Shown: in pieces, positions 63,626 through 64,000 of the stretch
How positions within the stretch are numbered: position 1 is the stretch's first letter
How the letters are laid out: the number at the start of each line of letters is the position of its first letter
Assembly: GCA_016714025.1 (NCBI GenBank)
Contig: JADJOB010000002.1
Location: 107,501 to 171,500, forward strand
Origin: Saprospiraceae bacterium
GTDB lineage: Bacteria; Bacteroidota; Bacteroidia; Chitinophagales; Saprospiraceae
DNA: 64,000 nt
Reading direction: 5' to 3'
Position numbers and translations under genes: made by a program
The notes under the pieces: model-generated
Seen by the model: only the letters and a program-made list of their open reading frames with translations
What the model was told of the DNA's origin: nothing
Database searches by the model: none

Positions 63626-64000
63626 TTGAAATTTTATTATATATTTTTATTACTTATAGTTAGCTCACTTGTAACTGCTCAGCAAAACCATTTCGTAAAT
63701 GTACCATCAGGGGGAAATTGTTGCTGTGGGCAATACACAGAAATTTTCTTTCCCAACCTTGATTTTGAAGATCCGCCTTTGCCACCTCCCGGTGGACTGA
63801 TTTTATATTCTGCGGGTGATTTTTTTGGTGGGTGGACCTGTACGCGGGCTACTATTGATTATAAAGATGCCTTTTTTGGAAATCTGACTTTAGGCAACCC
63901 AAATGGGCGCTCCAATTTTATTGATTTACATGGTTCGCCCGGATTTGGAGCGATTGAATACAATCTTACAGGCCTCACTCCAGGTAATATGTACCGAATT
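63626..64000 (+). CDS. Secreted protein, 5' part only (DUF642-like)
   Basis: The frame starts at TTG 63626, since a stop lies in frame just upstream and no ATG precedes the signal peptide (MKFYYIFLLLIVSSLVTAQQ). The mature part has a Cys cluster (GGNCCCGQ) and a galactose-binding-like pattern ILYSAGDFFGGWTCTRATID...SNFIDLHGSPGFGAIEYNLTGLTPGNMYRI, as in DUF642-type carbohydrate-binding domains. It runs off the window. Probably a surface or T9SS cargo protein. Confidence 0.7.
   Translation, partial: MKFYYIFLLLIVSSLVTAQQNHFVNVPSGGNCCCGQYTEIFFPNLDFEDPPLPPPGGLILYSAGDFFGGWTCTRATIDYKDAFFGNLTLGNPNGRSNFIDLHGSPGFGAIEYNLTGLTPGNMYRI

Overview
The window looks like AT-rich DNA of a Bacteroidota bacterium, probably a Saprospiraceae/Chitinophagia relative. 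Support for this comes from secreted proteins with C-terminal type IX secretion sorting domains, a CusA-TolC fusion typical of the phylum, a Bacteroidetes-type tyrosine integrase, TAnnTTTG-type promoter elements, a Tricorn-like protease and a DUF6660-like Cys-rich protein. The species assignment is an inference.

Region 1 (1 to about 41,332) is the right part of a large genomic island; its left end lies outside the window. The right end carries a tyrosine integrase next to a 41-nt 3' fragment of a tRNA-Ala gene, the expected attachment scar. Cargo runs in modules. (a) 177-12,481 is a same-strand defence operon: type I restriction-modification hsdM-hsdS-(OLD/TOPRIM nuclease-UvrD helicase)-hsdR followed by a nuclease-ATPase of unknown family. 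The OLD+UvrD pair resembles a Gabija (GajAB) system nested between hsdS and hsdR. (b) 12,507-14,721 holds a RuvC-like protein, an XRE regulator and a DUF4268-like protein. (c) 14,842-19,762 holds an unknown overlapping gene pair, a large serine recombinase, a tiny gene, a winged-helix replication-type protein and a short VirD4/TraG-like ATPase. (d) 19,872-29,024 is a divalent-metal (Zn/Cd/Co type) efflux cassette: Cys-rich protein, CusA-TolC fusion, CusB-like adaptor, P1B ATPase and CDF transporter. (e) 29,235-36,832 holds RadC-like and ArdC-like antirestriction genes, a sigma-like factor, membrane and lipoprotein genes, a TraG coupling protein, a MobC-like protein and a MOBP-type relaxase. 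A striking perfect palindrome follows the relaxase and is an oriT candidate. (f) 37,006-41,137 holds an ImmA/IrrE + DUF4411 toxin-antitoxin-like pair, an unknown gene and the integrase. No complete type IV secretion apparatus is visible, so the visible part is better called mobilizable than self-conjugative.

Region 2 (41,333-41,760) is an unusual junction: tRNA terminator, a small GIY-YIG nuclease, then a second, degenerate tRNA-Ala-like sequence with an insertion in its T loop.

Region 3 (41,838-64,000) looks like ordinary chromosome: small membrane proteins, a sulfur-oxidation trio (DsrE-like, dihaem TsdA-like cytochrome, SoxB-like), a secreted parallel beta-helix protein, recQ, a secreted sialate O-acetylesterase-like protein, a Tricorn-like S41 protease and several small housekeeping or unknown genes. 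Two clusters of the same 17-nt core, with periods of 36 and 44 bp and inverted copies, sit on either side of recQ.
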